64,000 bases of DNA from Amphibalanus amphitrite. Lineage: Eukaryota; Arthropoda; Thecostraca; Balanomorpha; Balanidae. Under the pieces are notes generated by a model. The model made no database searches. It was not told the origin of the DNA and saw only the letters and a program-made list of their open reading frames with translations. The stretch covers positions 310,001-374,000 of the forward strand of contig NW_024882038.1 of assembly GCF_019059575.1 (NCBI RefSeq), given 5' to 3'. A program made the translations under genes and the position numbers. The stretch's first letter is position 1. Each line of letters begins with the position of its first letter. Positions 26,860 to 41,583 of the stretch are shown piece by piece.

Positions 26860-27300
26860 CGGTTATCAGAAGCTTCGTGAAGCTTCTGAAGGAAGCGTCT
26901 GTGGGTCTGTTACCATCCTCTGGGGGGTTTACACTAAAGGAAAGAGTAAACATTACCATGTGACAAAGGGTAGGACATAAGAATATACTCTCTGTAGGAG
27001 GGTAAAGCACAGAGTAGATGATGCGTTACTCCCTAAAAAAGGGTTCCGTTAAAGATTTACCCTTTCAAAGAGTGTAACCCAAAAAATGTTACACTCTAGA
27101 CAAGAGTAAATCAAAAGAGTTTACCATTCAGAAGATGGTAAAAAACGTCTGTGTGTCATGTTACCCCTCCCTGGCGAGTTTACGCTTCATGAAAGAGTAA
27201 AATTTACCATCTGGAAGGTGGTAAAAAACGTCTGTGTGTCAAGCTACCATGCTATGGCGGGTTTACCCATCAGGAAATGGTAAACAAGTTTTCAGTGTGG
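26860..27300. repeat. Array of mini-hairpins with GGTAAA/TTTACC arms
   Basis: Several ~22-bp units of the form TTTACC-N10-GGTAAA occur here, for example TTTACCATTCAGAAGATGGTAAA and TTTACCATCTGGAAGGTGGTAAA, with weaker TTACACTCT...AGAGTAAA versions. They are linked by repeats of AACGTCTGTGTGTC about 80 bp apart. Each unit can fold into a short stem-loop. No family is recognised. Confidence 0.65.
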
Positions 27301-27676
27301 ATGTTAACTACGCTGTTTTTTCCACGATAGTAGAGTTTAAACTTTACATGACTTTACTTAAGGTACCAGCGAGTGTTTTAGTAAAAAGTCGATATTTTTA
27401 TTCTATCTCGTTATTTTCACATACCTGCATAAATTCGCTCGCCTCCTGACATTCCTGTGCGGTCAATCATTTAGTTGACCTGTCTGGTATTCTATCGACT
27501 GCATCGACTCACCACGGGTGACCTCACTGATGCATGACGGTGGATCCATAAAACAAAACCGCCAATCATCGGCAATTCGCTGACGGCTTGTGATTTGAGG
27601 CGCAGTTGGTTGCCCTTGGCAGAGGTATACGGTGGCGTCGGATTTCAAGGACGATAGTGTTGTCAAAAGACGCGTG

Positions 27677-27677
<1 letters not shown>

Positions 27678-27768
<91 letters not shown>
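27678..27768. repeat. (GA)n microsatellite, ~90 bp
   Basis: A pure GA run. Confidence 0.98.
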
Positions 27769-27770
<2 letters not shown>

Positions 27771-28107
27771 GTTTGGTATGTTGGCTACAGCTTAGAAAAA
27801 GTGGACTGTTAAAGCCGTTTCCGTTATCGGGAAAATTTGAATGCCGTTCATTGAAGAGAAAGGGTCTTTTCTTCAGTGGAGTGTACATGGCTTCCATATT
27901 TTATGCGTCTAGTTATTGCCGCGTCACGACGTGGGTTACACAATTAAACATATCTGTCTCCGATATTTCATCCAAATTTCCACAATCCTCAATTTTCATT
28001 CGCGACTTCCAATCCTCCAAATAAGCCTTCATTTTCACGCACACGCACACACACAGCCACAACAGCCCAGACAACTCTCACCCACAGCCCCCCCCCCCTC
28101 CCCGCAG

Positions 28108-28195
28108 CACAACTCAGCCTTCCGCCCCCGCCCCTCCCCACCATGACCCCCCCCCCCCCCGCCGCCCCCAAACGCCGCTATCGCCGCCAATGCAG
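28108..28195 (+). CDS. Candidate first coding exon (Met at 28143)
   Basis: A C-rich acceptor (ccctccccgcag) ends at 28107 and a GTAACT donor begins at 28196. Within the exon, CCCACCATGA gives near-ideal start context at 28143. The frame reads Met-Thr, four prolines, Ala-Ala-Pro, then a basic Lys-Arg-Arg-Tyr-Arg-Arg-Gln-Cys and leaves two bases for the next exon. The poly-C runs make chance acceptors likely, and no next exon was found, so support is modest. Confidence 0.25.
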
Positions 28196-28199
28196 GTAA

Positions 28200-32060
<3,861 letters not shown>

Positions 32061-32069
32061 GAATGAATG

Positions 32070-32215
32070 CTCCCCGGCACAAGGCATGGCACAGGGCAGG
32101 GCACAGGACGGGACAGAGGGCAGAGCACAGGACAGAGCACAGGACAGTGGCACAGGGCAGGGCACAAGGCAGGGCACAGGACATGGCTCAAGGCAGAGGG
32201 CAGGTCGGGTCTGGG
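32070..32215. repeat. GGCACAGGAC-type short tandem repeat
   Basis: About 15 units built from GGCACAGG, GGGCAGAGCACA and GGACAGAG. Confidence 0.85.
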
Positions 32216-32339
32216 ACGCAGAGCACCAAAATCAACAGACACTACATACGTCCCAACGAGAGGAGCCTACGTCCCGAAATGGGAAGCATTAATTTTCATA
32301 AAACAGGCCTCGGTTCCTGACGAGCCTCAGTCTCGCTGT

Positions 32340-32602
<263 letters not shown>

Positions 32603-32994
32603 CATCGGACGTGCCTCTCTGTGTTTACCTCAGCTGGCGCAGCACTGCGTGTTCGGCGGCGACATTTGCATGCCTGGCCGCGAGTCTGGAATGTGCCTGC
32701 ATCGCTCCTTCCGAACTACATGTCTGGAAGGCGTGAAGGTGGCGTTGTGAGGGCGTGAGAAGAGGAAGGGAGGGGATAGGAGGAAGACGGAGGAGAGGGA
32801 GGGGAGCGATGAAAGAGAAAGAGAAGGATAAGAGGAAGGCGGAAAGGGAGAGGAAAATATCTATCGGGGAAGAGGGAGAGGGAGAAGCTAGAGGGAGAGG
32901 GAAAGGAGAGGGAGCGAGAGGAAAGGGACAGACAAGGATAATCAGAAAAGAGTTTAAAGAGGAGAGGGGGCGATGGATAGGGAAAGGGAGATGG

Positions 32995-33107
<113 letters not shown>

Positions 33108-33554
33108 AATGAGTTCGACGTTGCCACTTGCCAGTTACTAACAACTGATTGATCACCAATAGCATCAGTACAGGCACCTTCCCCGCGAGGTACCTATTTT
33201 ATGCCATGGATCTAGCAGTTTCAGCCCTGGTAATTCCTTATCTTTCTGTACCTCAGAAACGTGCCCTCCTGAGGGCCGTACCGTCCATTTACGGTAAGCA
33301 GAGGGTATGCCACAGTAGAATACTAAACGAGTTCCATCTCAGACCACTGAAAAGCTTCGACATGGAAACGCAATTACTGCATTTCTGTGTTGGTCGTGGC
33401 CCGTGGGAGCCACGATCAGGAAGCAAAAATGCTGTCCTATTCTACCTCTCGGTTTGTCCGTCAAATTATCGAAACATGATTGCATGTGAATTGCATGCAT
33501 TATGAAGCTGTAGGGTCAATGCACCTTGTTCTGTGGAATTGCTCTGTGTAGGTA

Positions 33555-33562
33555 GTAGGTAC
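33555..33562. repeat. Left target-site duplication of the second hAT element (GTAGGTAC)
   Basis: Identical to 44337-44344. Confidence 0.85.
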
Positions 33563-34102
33563 CAGGGGCGTCGCCGACGGGGGGGTCGGGGGGTCGTGAC
33601 CCCCCCACTCTTGAAAACCGGGGGTGTCGACCCCCCCCCCCCCCCCACTTTTTGCGATGCTGAGTATGCTTTTTTAGCTTTTATGTCAGTGAAGCAGGCG
33701 TCAGCAACACCAACAAATACATCAGATTCAGAATCGCTTCAAGAGCCCCCTAAAGCCAATTAGCCTTACCTAAAGTTCAATTAGCTGTGGGCGGGGAACA
33801 CCAGCACAACAATATTTTTAAGTAGCCACCATTCTAGTACCTTTTTATCCCTCAAAGGATTGGACGCGCCAAAACTGCCCCGAGCGTTCGTCTGATCGTT
33901 AAAAAAATGGTCGCAGTCGATTCGTCGGATCAGTACCTAACTACAACTACAAACTAGCCTCAGCCCCATGGCTATCGTCACAACTAGCTGTACAGTGCAC
34001 ATGTAGGGGAAAGGGAGTCAGATGAAACCGTCTCGGGCTTTCGCAAAGAAGTCGCGCAAAAGGACCCGATTGCAACGAAACTTCCGGTGCGCTCGTGTTA
34101 AT

Positions 34103-34107
34103 CACCT
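34103..34107. repeat. Left target-site duplication of the BEL/Pao element (CACCT)
   Basis: Identical to 42764-42768. Five-base duplications are usual for BEL/Pao. Confidence 0.92.
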
Positions 34108-34543
34108 TGTTGCCGACAAACTGCATTAGGTAGTTGGTGTTGCGGCTCATTTCGGCTCTGATCGTAGCTGCCGGGCCGGGCCGACTCGTGATCCCGGCCG
34201 GCGCCGCTCCACGCCGCCGCCGCCCCATCCCCCTGCCACGCCGCCGGCAGATGGGCCGTCCGCGAGAGACTTTATGGCAGTGATCGGGTGACGGGACGCT
34301 CCGGCCTGCGACCGTGTCCTACAGCTGCAGTTGTATGAAAGGATGCGCTGTTACCGGAGGGACTGACCCGGGGGGAGGGGGTGGGTTGGCGTGGCGTCGC
34401 ACGTGGAACTGTGTCCCCGGCGGGTCGGAGCCGTTAGGCCGACATGTGCCGACCGCGTGGTAGGGTTACCAGGACGCCGTGTAGTGTGTAGCTTCTTTGT
34501 TATTTCATCACTTCCGTCGCCATCTGTGTCCTCCCGACCCAGT

Positions 34544-34580
34544 ACATAAACGGGGCGGGAGCAACCCTCGCTCTCACTTC
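34544..34580 (+). promoter_or_regulatory. Candidate core promoter in the 5' LTR (TATA-like plus initiator)
   Basis: ACATAAA at 34544-34550 lies 26-32 bases upstream of the A (34576) in CTCACTTC, which fits an arthropod initiator (TCAKTY). This would place the U3/R boundary near 34576. The duplicate is at 42020-42056 in the 3' LTR. Confidence 0.4.
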
Positions 34581-34848
34581 TTTACTTTTCGGCGCCGAGA
34601 GAGCACTGCCTCGCTCTCTCTGGCCAACTCTTCTTGTCAGTGATACTGTGTTGTCATCGCCTATTCGCCATCTGCAATACTCACCAGTTCGGAAGAATCT
34701 TGTGTTTGTGAATGGTGAAGAGTGGAGTGCAGCGGCGGATAAGAGCACGGGGAGAGTGGCACACAGTCAGTTCGCACAGTCTTCTTTTTCACGGTGGCCG
34801 GGTCTACTTATCATTCCTATCTGATTCCTTATTTTCCTAATACCTCTT

Positions 34849-35099
34849 GCTCTCTGAAAAGAGGGTTCCTTTGTCTCTCTGTAAAGAGGGCTCTATATTT
34901 AGGTCTTAACATGCTCTCTGCAAAGAGGGTTCCTTTGTCTCTCTGAAAAGAGGGCTCTGCATACCCTTTTAGGTCTTAACATGCTCTCTGTAAAGAGGGT
35001 TCCTTTGTCTCTCTGAAAAGAGGGCTCTGCATACCCTTTTAGGTCCTAACATGCTCTCTGTAAAGAGGGTTCCTTTGTCGCTCTGAAAAGAGTGCTCTT
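34849..35099 (+). repeat. Four-copy repeat in the LTR with CTCTCTGNAAAGAGGG mini-hairpins
   Basis: Units begin near 34849, 34911, 34981 and 35051. Each holds two CTCT...AGAG stem-loops and most have a TTTAGGTCYTAACATG spacer. The copy in the 3' LTR is at 42325-42575. If transcribed, the array would put eight small hairpins into the 5' leader. Confidence 0.8.
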
Positions 35100-35292
35100 A
35101 AACCTTGATCCAAAATTATATCCATTCATATAGCATCCACTTCTTATATTATAAATTCCCAATTTCGCCTCATTACCATATCAACCTATATCCTGTCAGG
35201 CCCCGGTCGCCACACCAAATGATGCGAGACGTCAACACACACACAGTTATACAGTCCACTGAGTCAAGTTGAAGAACGTCTGCAACATTTTC

Positions 35293-35309
35293 TGGTCCTC
35301 CGGGCCGGA
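35293..35309 (+). promoter_or_regulatory. Primer binding site, tRNA-Tyr-like
   Basis: Five bases after the LTR comes TGGTCCTCCGGGCCGGA. Its complement ends AGGACCA, as a tRNA 3' end with CCA would. Among animal tRNAs, tRNA-Tyr (ending TCCGGCTCGAAGGA before CCA) matches 15 of 17 positions, so tRNA-Tyr is the likely primer. Confidence 0.6.
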
Positions 35310-35432
35310 TGATCCCGGCCAGAGGTGAGAAGTCAGAGGAAGAGGCCCAGAGGCACAGCCCGCAGTAGCAACCCTCGCCAGTGTTCGTCAAGTGGCATCA
35401 ACTCGCCCCCCGCAGGATCTAGGTGAAGGCTA

Positions 35433-38400
35433 ATGGAAGATTCAAAGGAGGGAGACGACAGAGAGATGATGCTACGGAGCGGCGACGGCGCTGGAGCAGA
35501 GAATGGACGTGCTGCTGGAGAGTTGGGAGCCCTGACGCCTCAAGACTCAACAGAGGAAAGCAACGGGATGGCGATGCCGCAGAACAGAGTCGATGGCGGA
35601 GTGAAAGAAGTAGCAGCCACCGGTGAACTGAAGACCCTGAAGCTGCAGCGTGGTCGCAAGGCCGCCCTACTCACCCGTGCCTGTAACACGGCTGAGATAC
35701 AAATCGATCGCTGTGCAAGTGAAGAAGAACTTAGGAAGCGGCTTGAGTCCCTGAACACGGCCCTGGAAGGCTTCCTGGAGATAAATGGTGATTATGTTGA
35801 AAAGGTACAGGAAGTGGGTGAGCTAGAAGAGGCGGAAGAGTATGCCGCCCGGTTGACGGCACGGCACGCCTCAGCAATCAAGGCGATTAAAGAGGCCATC
35901 AAGTTGAAGTCCTCAGGCTGCTCAGCGTCCGAGACAGAGGGGAAGCCGATGTCGCTCGCTCCACGGCGAGACGGAAGTAAGGTCAGTGGGTCCCGGGCTT
36001 CAAAATGCTCAAAGGCCTCAACAGTGGCAAGGGAGGCTGAAATAACTGCAGAGATGAAGGCCCTCGAGCTGAAGCATCTCAGGGCACGAAAGGAACGAGA
36101 AAGGCAGAAGGAAGAGCAAGAGGACATGCTGAAGGAGCAAGAAGACACGCTGAGAAAAGCACGAGAAAGGCAGAGTAGGAAGCAAGAGGACATGCTGGAG
36201 GAGAAGGCTATGCAGGAAGAGGTTGAACGAGCGCTTGTGAAGGCACGTCTATGCAAGGCGGCTGAGAGCGATCTCGAATGGGAGAGACGGCACGACTTCG
36301 ATGGCGAGAACGTCGCTCTGGTTCCCAGGGAGTGCAATGTGGCGGATGGTCCAGTAACGGTCGACCTGCCTCAGCGTAGACTACCGCCACAAGAAGAGCG
36401 CCGAACACTGCAACCTGAGCAGCAGACAGCCGCAAACAACGCCGAGCTGCCGAGCAGCAAGAACGAACAGCATCCCGCTAACTGGGTGACAGCGGTGCGC
36501 TCTGAGCAACAGCCTTTGTTTCATCAACAATCGGCGTTTGTGAAGAGCATCCCACGTCTGACCCTGCCGACGTTCCGAGGAAGCGCTCAAGAGTGGCCAC
36601 GCTGGATTGGGCTGTTTAAAGCTTTGGTGCACAATCAGCCGTCGTTGTCAGACTCCGAGCGTATGGCACACCTTCAGAACGCGGTAGAAGGACCAGCTGC
36701 CCAAGCCATCAACGGCATGCTCTTCAACGGGGAACTCTACCAGGAGGCTCTCAAGACCTTGCAGGAACGCTTCGGCAGAGAGGAAGACATCATACAGGCC
36801 CATCTGCGAAAGATCTTCACCTCCACCCCGCCATCTCTCATGGACCTCCCAGCCATGGAGCAATTCTACTCAGTCGTCCACAACACGGTGACAGTTCTTC
36901 GCAATCTGGGCTACTCAAGCGACCTAGCGAGCAGCGAAAACCTGAGAAGAGTGGTGGAGAAGCTACCAGTCGAGCTTGGTCGAGAATGGGGCCGAGAAGT
37001 GCATAGGCTCCGACCAGTGCGACCCACCCTGGAGGCGTTCAGCTCATGGTTGAAGACAGAAGTCGATGTCCTTAGCCACTCTGCCAGCCGGTCTGTGACG
37101 AACGACAGAAAAGGATCAGCCAAGTCCAGAGACGGAGGGACGGCAAGAAAGTCGGCATTCGCGACAGGCGCCACTCCTTCGGCAGACCCAGAATCACGAA
37201 GGGCATGTGTGATGTGCGAGGGCATGCACAAGCTCCCAAACTGCCCGACGTTCAAGGCCAAAACTACTGAAGCCAAACTGGATATCGTGAGCGCCGAAGG
37301 GCTGTGCTTTTCGTGTCTTGGCAAAGGACACTGGAGCCGGAAGTGCAGGATGGCCAGGAGGTGCGGTATCGAGGGCTGCAAGTTCAAGCATCATCCGCTG
37401 CTTCATGACAACAAAGGACAAGCGGTAGCCGACAAGCCTCACAAGGAAGAAGGCAGTAGCAGCGCACCGTTCGTAGCGGCGTCACTGAACGAAGAGACAG
37501 ACACCTTGCTTCAGGTAGTTCGGGTCCAAGTCCATGGCATCAGAGGCTCGAAAGAGGTTCTTGCGCTGCTCGATACCGGGGCGCAAACATCCCTCTGCAG
37601 TGAAGACGTCCTACGCGACCTGGGGATCGCTGGGCACCGTCGCCAACTTCGAATTCAAAACGTGGAAGGAAGTGGCGCTCAGAAGTCCTCGCAGCGCGTC
37701 TCATTGACCATAAGCGCATTGGACCCTGATGGAAAGAAGAATGACATCAAAATCCCTGAAGTGTGGTCCGTCCCAGCTCTCAACGTGACTGCCCCTGTGG
37801 TAGCAAGAAGTCAGCTCAAAGGATGCGAACATCTTCGCGGACTTGAGTTCCCACAGTACGACGGGGGGCAGGTGGAACTGCTTATCGGAGCCAACGTCTT
37901 GGAAGCAGTCCTGCAAAGAGAGACGCGTGTGGGACGCCCCAATCAACCAGTAGCCGTGAAGACCGACCTCGGGTGGGCACTGACAGGATCAGTCTCGGCC
38001 ATTGTTCCCAGCAGCTTGCGCCAAGTTATGTCCACGAAGCTGCTACTGACGGAGCCGGAGGACGAGTTGTCTGCAGCTGTTAGTGAGTGGTGGTCTACAG
38101 AGTCTTTCGGGACTAGATACCGCGCGACAGCTCCCCGATCAAGGGAGGATGAAAGGGCTTTCAAGATGCTGGAAGAGAATACAACCAAAGACGAAGGACG
38201 ATACAAGACGGGCCTGCTGTGGAGGGAGAGCGATGCCAGTTTTCCAAACAACAAAGTACTGGCCATGAAGCGACTTCAAGCCACAGAGAGAAAGCTGGAG
38301 AAGCAGCCGGACATAGCCGTCAAATACAGGGCCACGATCGAAGCCTACATCGCCGCAGGACATGCCAGAAAGCTCACGGTTGAAGAGGCTTCGGCTCCTA

Positions 38401-41400
38401 CCAAAAGGCGGTGGCTCCTGCCTCACCACGCTGTCACCAATCCCAATAAACCAGGAAAGGTACGGGTCGTCTTCGACGCCGCTGCGGCTTACCGCGGAAC
38501 CTCCCTGAATGGGAAGCTGCTAACCGGCCCTGACCTGCTGCAAAGCTTGCCAGGTGTCCTCCTCCGCTTCCGGGAGGGCCCTGTGGCAGTCGCAGCAGAC
38601 ATCACGCAGATGTACCATCAAATAATGATCAACGAAGACGACCAGCCCGCCCTGAGCTTCCTGTGGCGAGATATGGACAGCAACCGGCCACCGGATATGT
38701 ACCAAATGCAGGTACTGATCTTCGGAGCTCGATCGTCACCAGCCATTGCCAACTATGTCCTCAGAAGAGCCCTCCAAGATCACTGGAATGAAGAAGGGAC
38801 AGCGCCTCCCAGAGAACCCGAGCAGATCCAACGAAGCTTCTACATGGACGACTTCTTGCTGTCTGACGTGGATGTGAACACCGCCAAGCATGTGAAGCAA
38901 GAGGCCACCCGAGCCCTCGCTGAAGGAGGATTCAAGTTGACTAAATGGAGGAGCAACAGACGCGAAGTTCTGGAAGGCACTTCAACCAATGAGCTGGCCA
39001 ATCCGGACGGTAACCTCTGCCTGGGTGCGCCGACGGCTACAGCTGAGAAGGCTCTAGGAGTCGTCTGGAACGAGAACCAAGACACCCTGGGGTTTCGTCT
39101 CCGGGAATCCGATGAACCGCTGACGAAGCGGGGAGTCCTGAGCCGAACAGCCTCTGTATTCGATCCGCTGGGGATAGCTTCACCGTTCACGGTAAAGGCC
39201 AGACTCATGATGCAGCGTCTGTGGTCCCACCATTTGGCATGGGACGACACCCTGCCTGAACCAGAGATGGAAGAGTGGCGCGACTGGCTCCGCGACTCCG
39301 AATGCCTGCAGAACATCAGCATCCCAAGGTGCATCAGACCGGAGGAGGACGTGAAATGTCAACAGCTCCACGTCTTTTGCGATGCATCAGAAGCAGCCTT
39401 CGGAGCCGTCATCTTCATGAGGTCAACTACAACCAGCGGCATGCACCAGTGCAGGTTCCTGATAGCCAAGAACAGGGTGGCGCCCCTGAAAAAGCTGTCT
39501 ATCGTACGGCTAGAGCTACAGGCCGCTCTGCTGGGAGCCAGACTCGCCAGTACCGTGGTGGAGGAGCTCTCGCGCAAGCCCGATGCGATGTTCTTCTGGT
39601 CAGACAGCAGCGTGGTCCTGCAGTACCTTTCAAATGAGTCAAGGAGGTTCCACACCTTCGTGGCTAACCGGGTAGCTGAAGTGAAGGAGTTGACTGCAGG
39701 CGGCACGTGGCGACACGTCCCAGGAAAGATGAACCCAGCCGACGACTGCTCGAGAGGACTGGCTGCCTCCGAACTCACGTCCCAGAGCCGGTGGCTGAGC
39801 GGCCCAGCGTTCCTGAGCGACGACGAAGAGAACTGGCCGGCGCAAACGCCACCTGCACCGCTGATGGATGACATGGAGGAAGTGAGGCCGAGCGTCCTGG
39901 CCAGTGTAGTGCATGACGACGACCAGCTGGAGCCTGACCCCAGCAAGTTTTCATCCTGGCTGAAGTATCGTCGAGTGGTGGCGTGGATGAAACGCTTCGC
40001 TCACAACGCAGCCGCACGTGCGTCGAACGGCGAGACACGCCGCACTGGCCCTCTGAAGTCTGAAGAGCTGGACGAAGCTGAAGTCCTCATCCTAAGACGG
40101 GCACAAAGAGCCGCCTATCCCGAAGAAACACGCAGCCTGGCGCTTGGAAATGAGCTGCCTAAAAGGAGCGGACTGCTGCCGCTGTCGCCGTACAGCAGCG
40201 ATGATGGGCTGATGAGAGTCGGCGGACGATTGGAAAACGCTCCAATCCCAGAAGATGCCCGGCATCCGGTCATACTTCCTCCTCGAGGCGAAGTCACCCG
40301 CCTTGTCATCCTGCAAAGGCATGAGAGCTGCGGTCATGCAGGCGTTGAGCAGACATTGAACGAAACCAGACAGAAGTACTGGGTGGTGAGGGGAAGAGCT
40401 GCAGTGAAACAACTCTTGCAGGGGTGCCCCACCTGCCGGCGGCTCAGAGCACTCCCGAGGCCCCCGCGAATGGCCAGTCTGCCCGCAGCAAGGTTTGACG
40501 CCACCCGGCCCTTTAGCAGTACCGGGGTAGATATGTTCGGGCCTCTGTTCGTGAAGCGTTTTCGCAGAACTGAAAAGAGATACGGGCTGATCGCCACATG
40601 CATGGCCACCAGAGCAATTCATCTGGAAGTTGTATACAGCCTGGACACAGACAGTTGCATCATGGCGCTGCGGCGCCTCTTCGCCAGACGGGGAAAGCCA
40701 GCAGCCATCTTCTCTGACAACGGCACCAACTTCGTCGGAAGCCAGCGTGAACTGAGAGCGGAGCTCCGTGCCATGGAAAAGAAACTGGCAGAGAAGCTCA
40801 GCGCGTTTGAGGTGGACTGGCACTTCAATCCTCCGGCAGCGAGTCACATGGGAGGAGTGTGGGAGAGGATGGTCCGCTCCGTGAAGAACTCCCTGAGGAT
40901 TGTTGTGGGTCGCCAGACTCTCACCGACGAGGTGCTCATGACGGTGCTCGCTGAAGTGGAGCATATGGTGAACAGCCGCCCCCTCACCTACGTCAGCTCC
41001 GAGCCGACCGATCCCGAGGCCCTTACGCCAAACCACTTCCTGCTCAGCGGCGCCCACAGGCATCTGGCACCAGGCCTCGTGGGAGAGCGGGACGTGTGCA
41101 GCCGACGCCGGTGGAAGCAATCTCAGGCCGTGGCGGAACACGTCTGGAGACGATGGACGAAGGAGTACGTACCGACGCTCACACAGAGAAGCAAGTGGTA
41201 TCAAGAGCGACGCAACCTGGAGGTCGGTGATCTCGTGATGATGGTCGAGCTAGCAATGTCACGGGGCTCGTGGCCGCTGGCCCGCGTCAGCCGCGTGTTT
41301 CCTGCGGCCGATGGCCGGGTCCGCTCAGCCGAGATCCGGACCGCCAGTGGCAAGCTGTACACGCGACCGACTACCAAAATATGCTTCTTGGAGGAGGAGT

Positions 41401-41408
41401 GCAAGTAG
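35433..41408 (+). CDS. BEL/Pao Gag-Pol polyprotein, 1991 aa
   Basis: It encodes the particle protein and enzymes for reverse transcription and integration, which act in cytoplasmic particles and then the nucleus. In order: charged coiled-coil region (~205-275); DUF1759-type Gag domain (~370-545); zinc knuckles C592-C595-H599-C604 and C625-C628-H633-C638, then a Cys/His cluster 644-658. Next come the protease with Asp-Thr-Gly at 714-716 and the reverse transcriptase with first aspartate 1056 and Tyr-Met-Asp-Asp at 1137-1140. RNase H acidic residues are D1317, E1361, D1391 and D1437. The integrase has a zinc-binding site H1630, H1635, C1665, C1668 and triad D1700, D1762, E1811. A DUF5641-like tail follows (~1885-1985). 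All catalytic residues I looked for are present and there is no frameshift or stop. The start chosen is the first in-frame ATG after the leader. Gag and Pol are fused, as is usual in this group. Confidence 0.96.
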   Translation: MEDSKEGDDREMMLRSGDGAGAENGRAAGELGALTPQDSTEESNGMAMPQNRVDGGVKEVAATGELKTLKLQRGRKAALLTRACNTAEIQIDRCASEEELRKRLESLNTALEGFLEINGDYVEKVQEVGELEEAEEYAARLTARHASAIKAIKEAIKLKSSGCSASETEGKPMSLAPRRDGSKVSGSRASKCSKASTVAREAEITAEMKALELKHLRARKERERQKEEQEDMLKEQEDTLRKARERQSRKQEDMLEEKAMQEEVERALVKARLCKAAESDLEWERRHDFDGENVALVPRECNVADGPVTVDLPQRRLPPQEERRTLQPEQQTAANNAELPSSKNEQHPANWVTAVRSEQQPLFHQQSAFVKSIPRLTLPTFRGSAQEWPRWIGLFKALVHNQPSLSDSERMAHLQNAVEGPAAQAINGMLFNGELYQEALKTLQERFGREEDIIQAHLRKIFTSTPPSLMDLPAMEQFYSVVHNTVTVLRNLGYSSDLASSENLRRVVEKLPVELGREWGREVHRLRPVRPTLEAFSSWLKTEVDVLSHSASRSVTNDRKGSAKSRDGGTARKSAFATGATPSADPESRRACVMCEGMHKLPNCPTFKAKTTEAKLDIVSAEGLCFSCLGKGHWSRKCRMARRCGIEGCKFKHHPLLHDNKGQAVADKPHKEEGSSSAPFVAASLNEETDTLLQVVRVQVHGIRGSKEVLALLDTGAQTSLCSEDVLRDLGIAGHRRQLRIQNVEGSGAQKSSQRVSLTISALDPDGKKNDIKIPEVWSVPALNVTAPVVARSQLKGCEHLRGLEFPQYDGGQVELLIGANVLEAVLQRETRVGRPNQPVAVKTDLGWALTGSVSAIVPSSLRQVMSTKLLLTEPEDELSAAVSEWWSTESFGTRYRATAPRSREDERAFKMLEENTTKDEGRYKTGLLWRESDASFPNNKVLAMKRLQATERKLEKQPDIAVKYRATIEAYIAAGHARKLTVEEASAPTKRRWLLPHHAVTNPNKPGKVRVVFDAAAAYRGTSLNGKLLTGPDLLQSLPGVLLRFREGPVAVAADITQMYHQIMINEDDQPALSFLWRDMDSNRPPDMYQMQVLIFGARSSPAIANYVLRRALQDHWNEEGTAPPREPEQIQRSFYMDDFLLSDVDVNTAKHVKQEATRALAEGGFKLTKWRSNRREVLEGTSTNELANPDGNLCLGAPTATAEKALGVVWNENQDTLGFRLRESDEPLTKRGVLSRTASVFDPLGIASPFTVKARLMMQRLWSHHLAWDDTLPEPEMEEWRDWLRDSECLQNISIPRCIRPEEDVKCQQLHVFCDASEAAFGAVIFMRSTTTSGMHQCRFLIAKNRVAPLKKLSIVRLELQAALLGARLASTVVEELSRKPDAMFFWSDSSVVLQYLSNESRRFHTFVANRVAEVKELTAGGTWRHVPGKMNPADDCSRGLAASELTSQSRWLSGPAFLSDDEENWPAQTPPAPLMDDMEEVRPSVLASVVHDDDQLEPDPSKFSSWLKYRRVVAWMKRFAHNAAARASNGETRRTGPLKSEELDEAEVLILRRAQRAAYPEETRSLALGNELPKRSGLLPLSPYSSDDGLMRVGGRLENAPIPEDARHPVILPPRGEVTRLVILQRHESCGHAGVEQTLNETRQKYWVVRGRAAVKQLLQGCPTCRRLRALPRPPRMASLPAARFDATRPFSSTGVDMFGPLFVKRFRRTEKRYGLIATCMATRAIHLEVVYSLDTDSCIMALRRLFARRGKPAAIFSDNGTNFVGSQRELRAELRAMEKKLAEKLSAFEVDWHFNPPAASHMGGVWERMVRSVKNSLRIVVGRQTLTDEVLMTVLAEVEHMVNSRPLTYVSSEPTDPEALTPNHFLLSGAHRHLAPGLVGERDVCSRRRWKQSQAVAEHVWRRWTKEYVPTLTQRSKWYQERRNLEVGDLVMMVELAMSRGSWPLARVSRVFPAADGRVRSAEIRTASGKLYTRPTTKICFLEEECK

Positions 41409-41447
41409 TCGTGAGGTGGAAGAAGAAGGAGTTGGGAGAAGGAGTCA

Positions 41448-41499
41448 AGGAGCGACTACTGCCGCTGTCGCCGTACAGCAGCGACGGCGGTGTGATGAG
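41448..41499 (+). repeat. Internal duplication of a pol segment in the retrotransposon 3' UTR
   Basis: About 50 bp after the stop codon nearly repeat 40164-40216 in pol (shared CTGCCGCTGTCGCCGTACAG), with a 1-base deletion and a few substitutions. Confidence 0.85.
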
Positions 41500-41570
41500 A
41501 TGCAGTTAGTGGATGTGCCGGAACGTTTGTCGTCTCCTTAGTGTGTGTGTTTAGAATGCATATCTAAACA

Positions 41571-41583
41571 CAGGGGGGAGTGA
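41571..41583 (+). promoter_or_regulatory. Polypurine tract
   Basis: CAGGGGGGAGTGA lies directly against the 3' LTR, where the plus-strand primer for reverse transcription is made. Confidence 0.8.

Larger units (their letters stand above)
34108..35287 (+). repeat. 5' LTR of the BEL/Pao element
   Basis: Starts TGTTGCCGAC and ends TGCAACA. It contains a GC-rich upstream part, a TATA-like/initiator pair near 34544-34576 and four copies of a 62-70 bp internal repeat (34849-35099). Same length as the 3' LTR. Confidence 0.96.

Noticed and set aside
36208..41204. Antisense open frames across Gag-Pol (up to 370 codons)
   Set aside because: Shadows of the GC-rich coding strand. No motifs, and the sense frame carries all catalytic residues.
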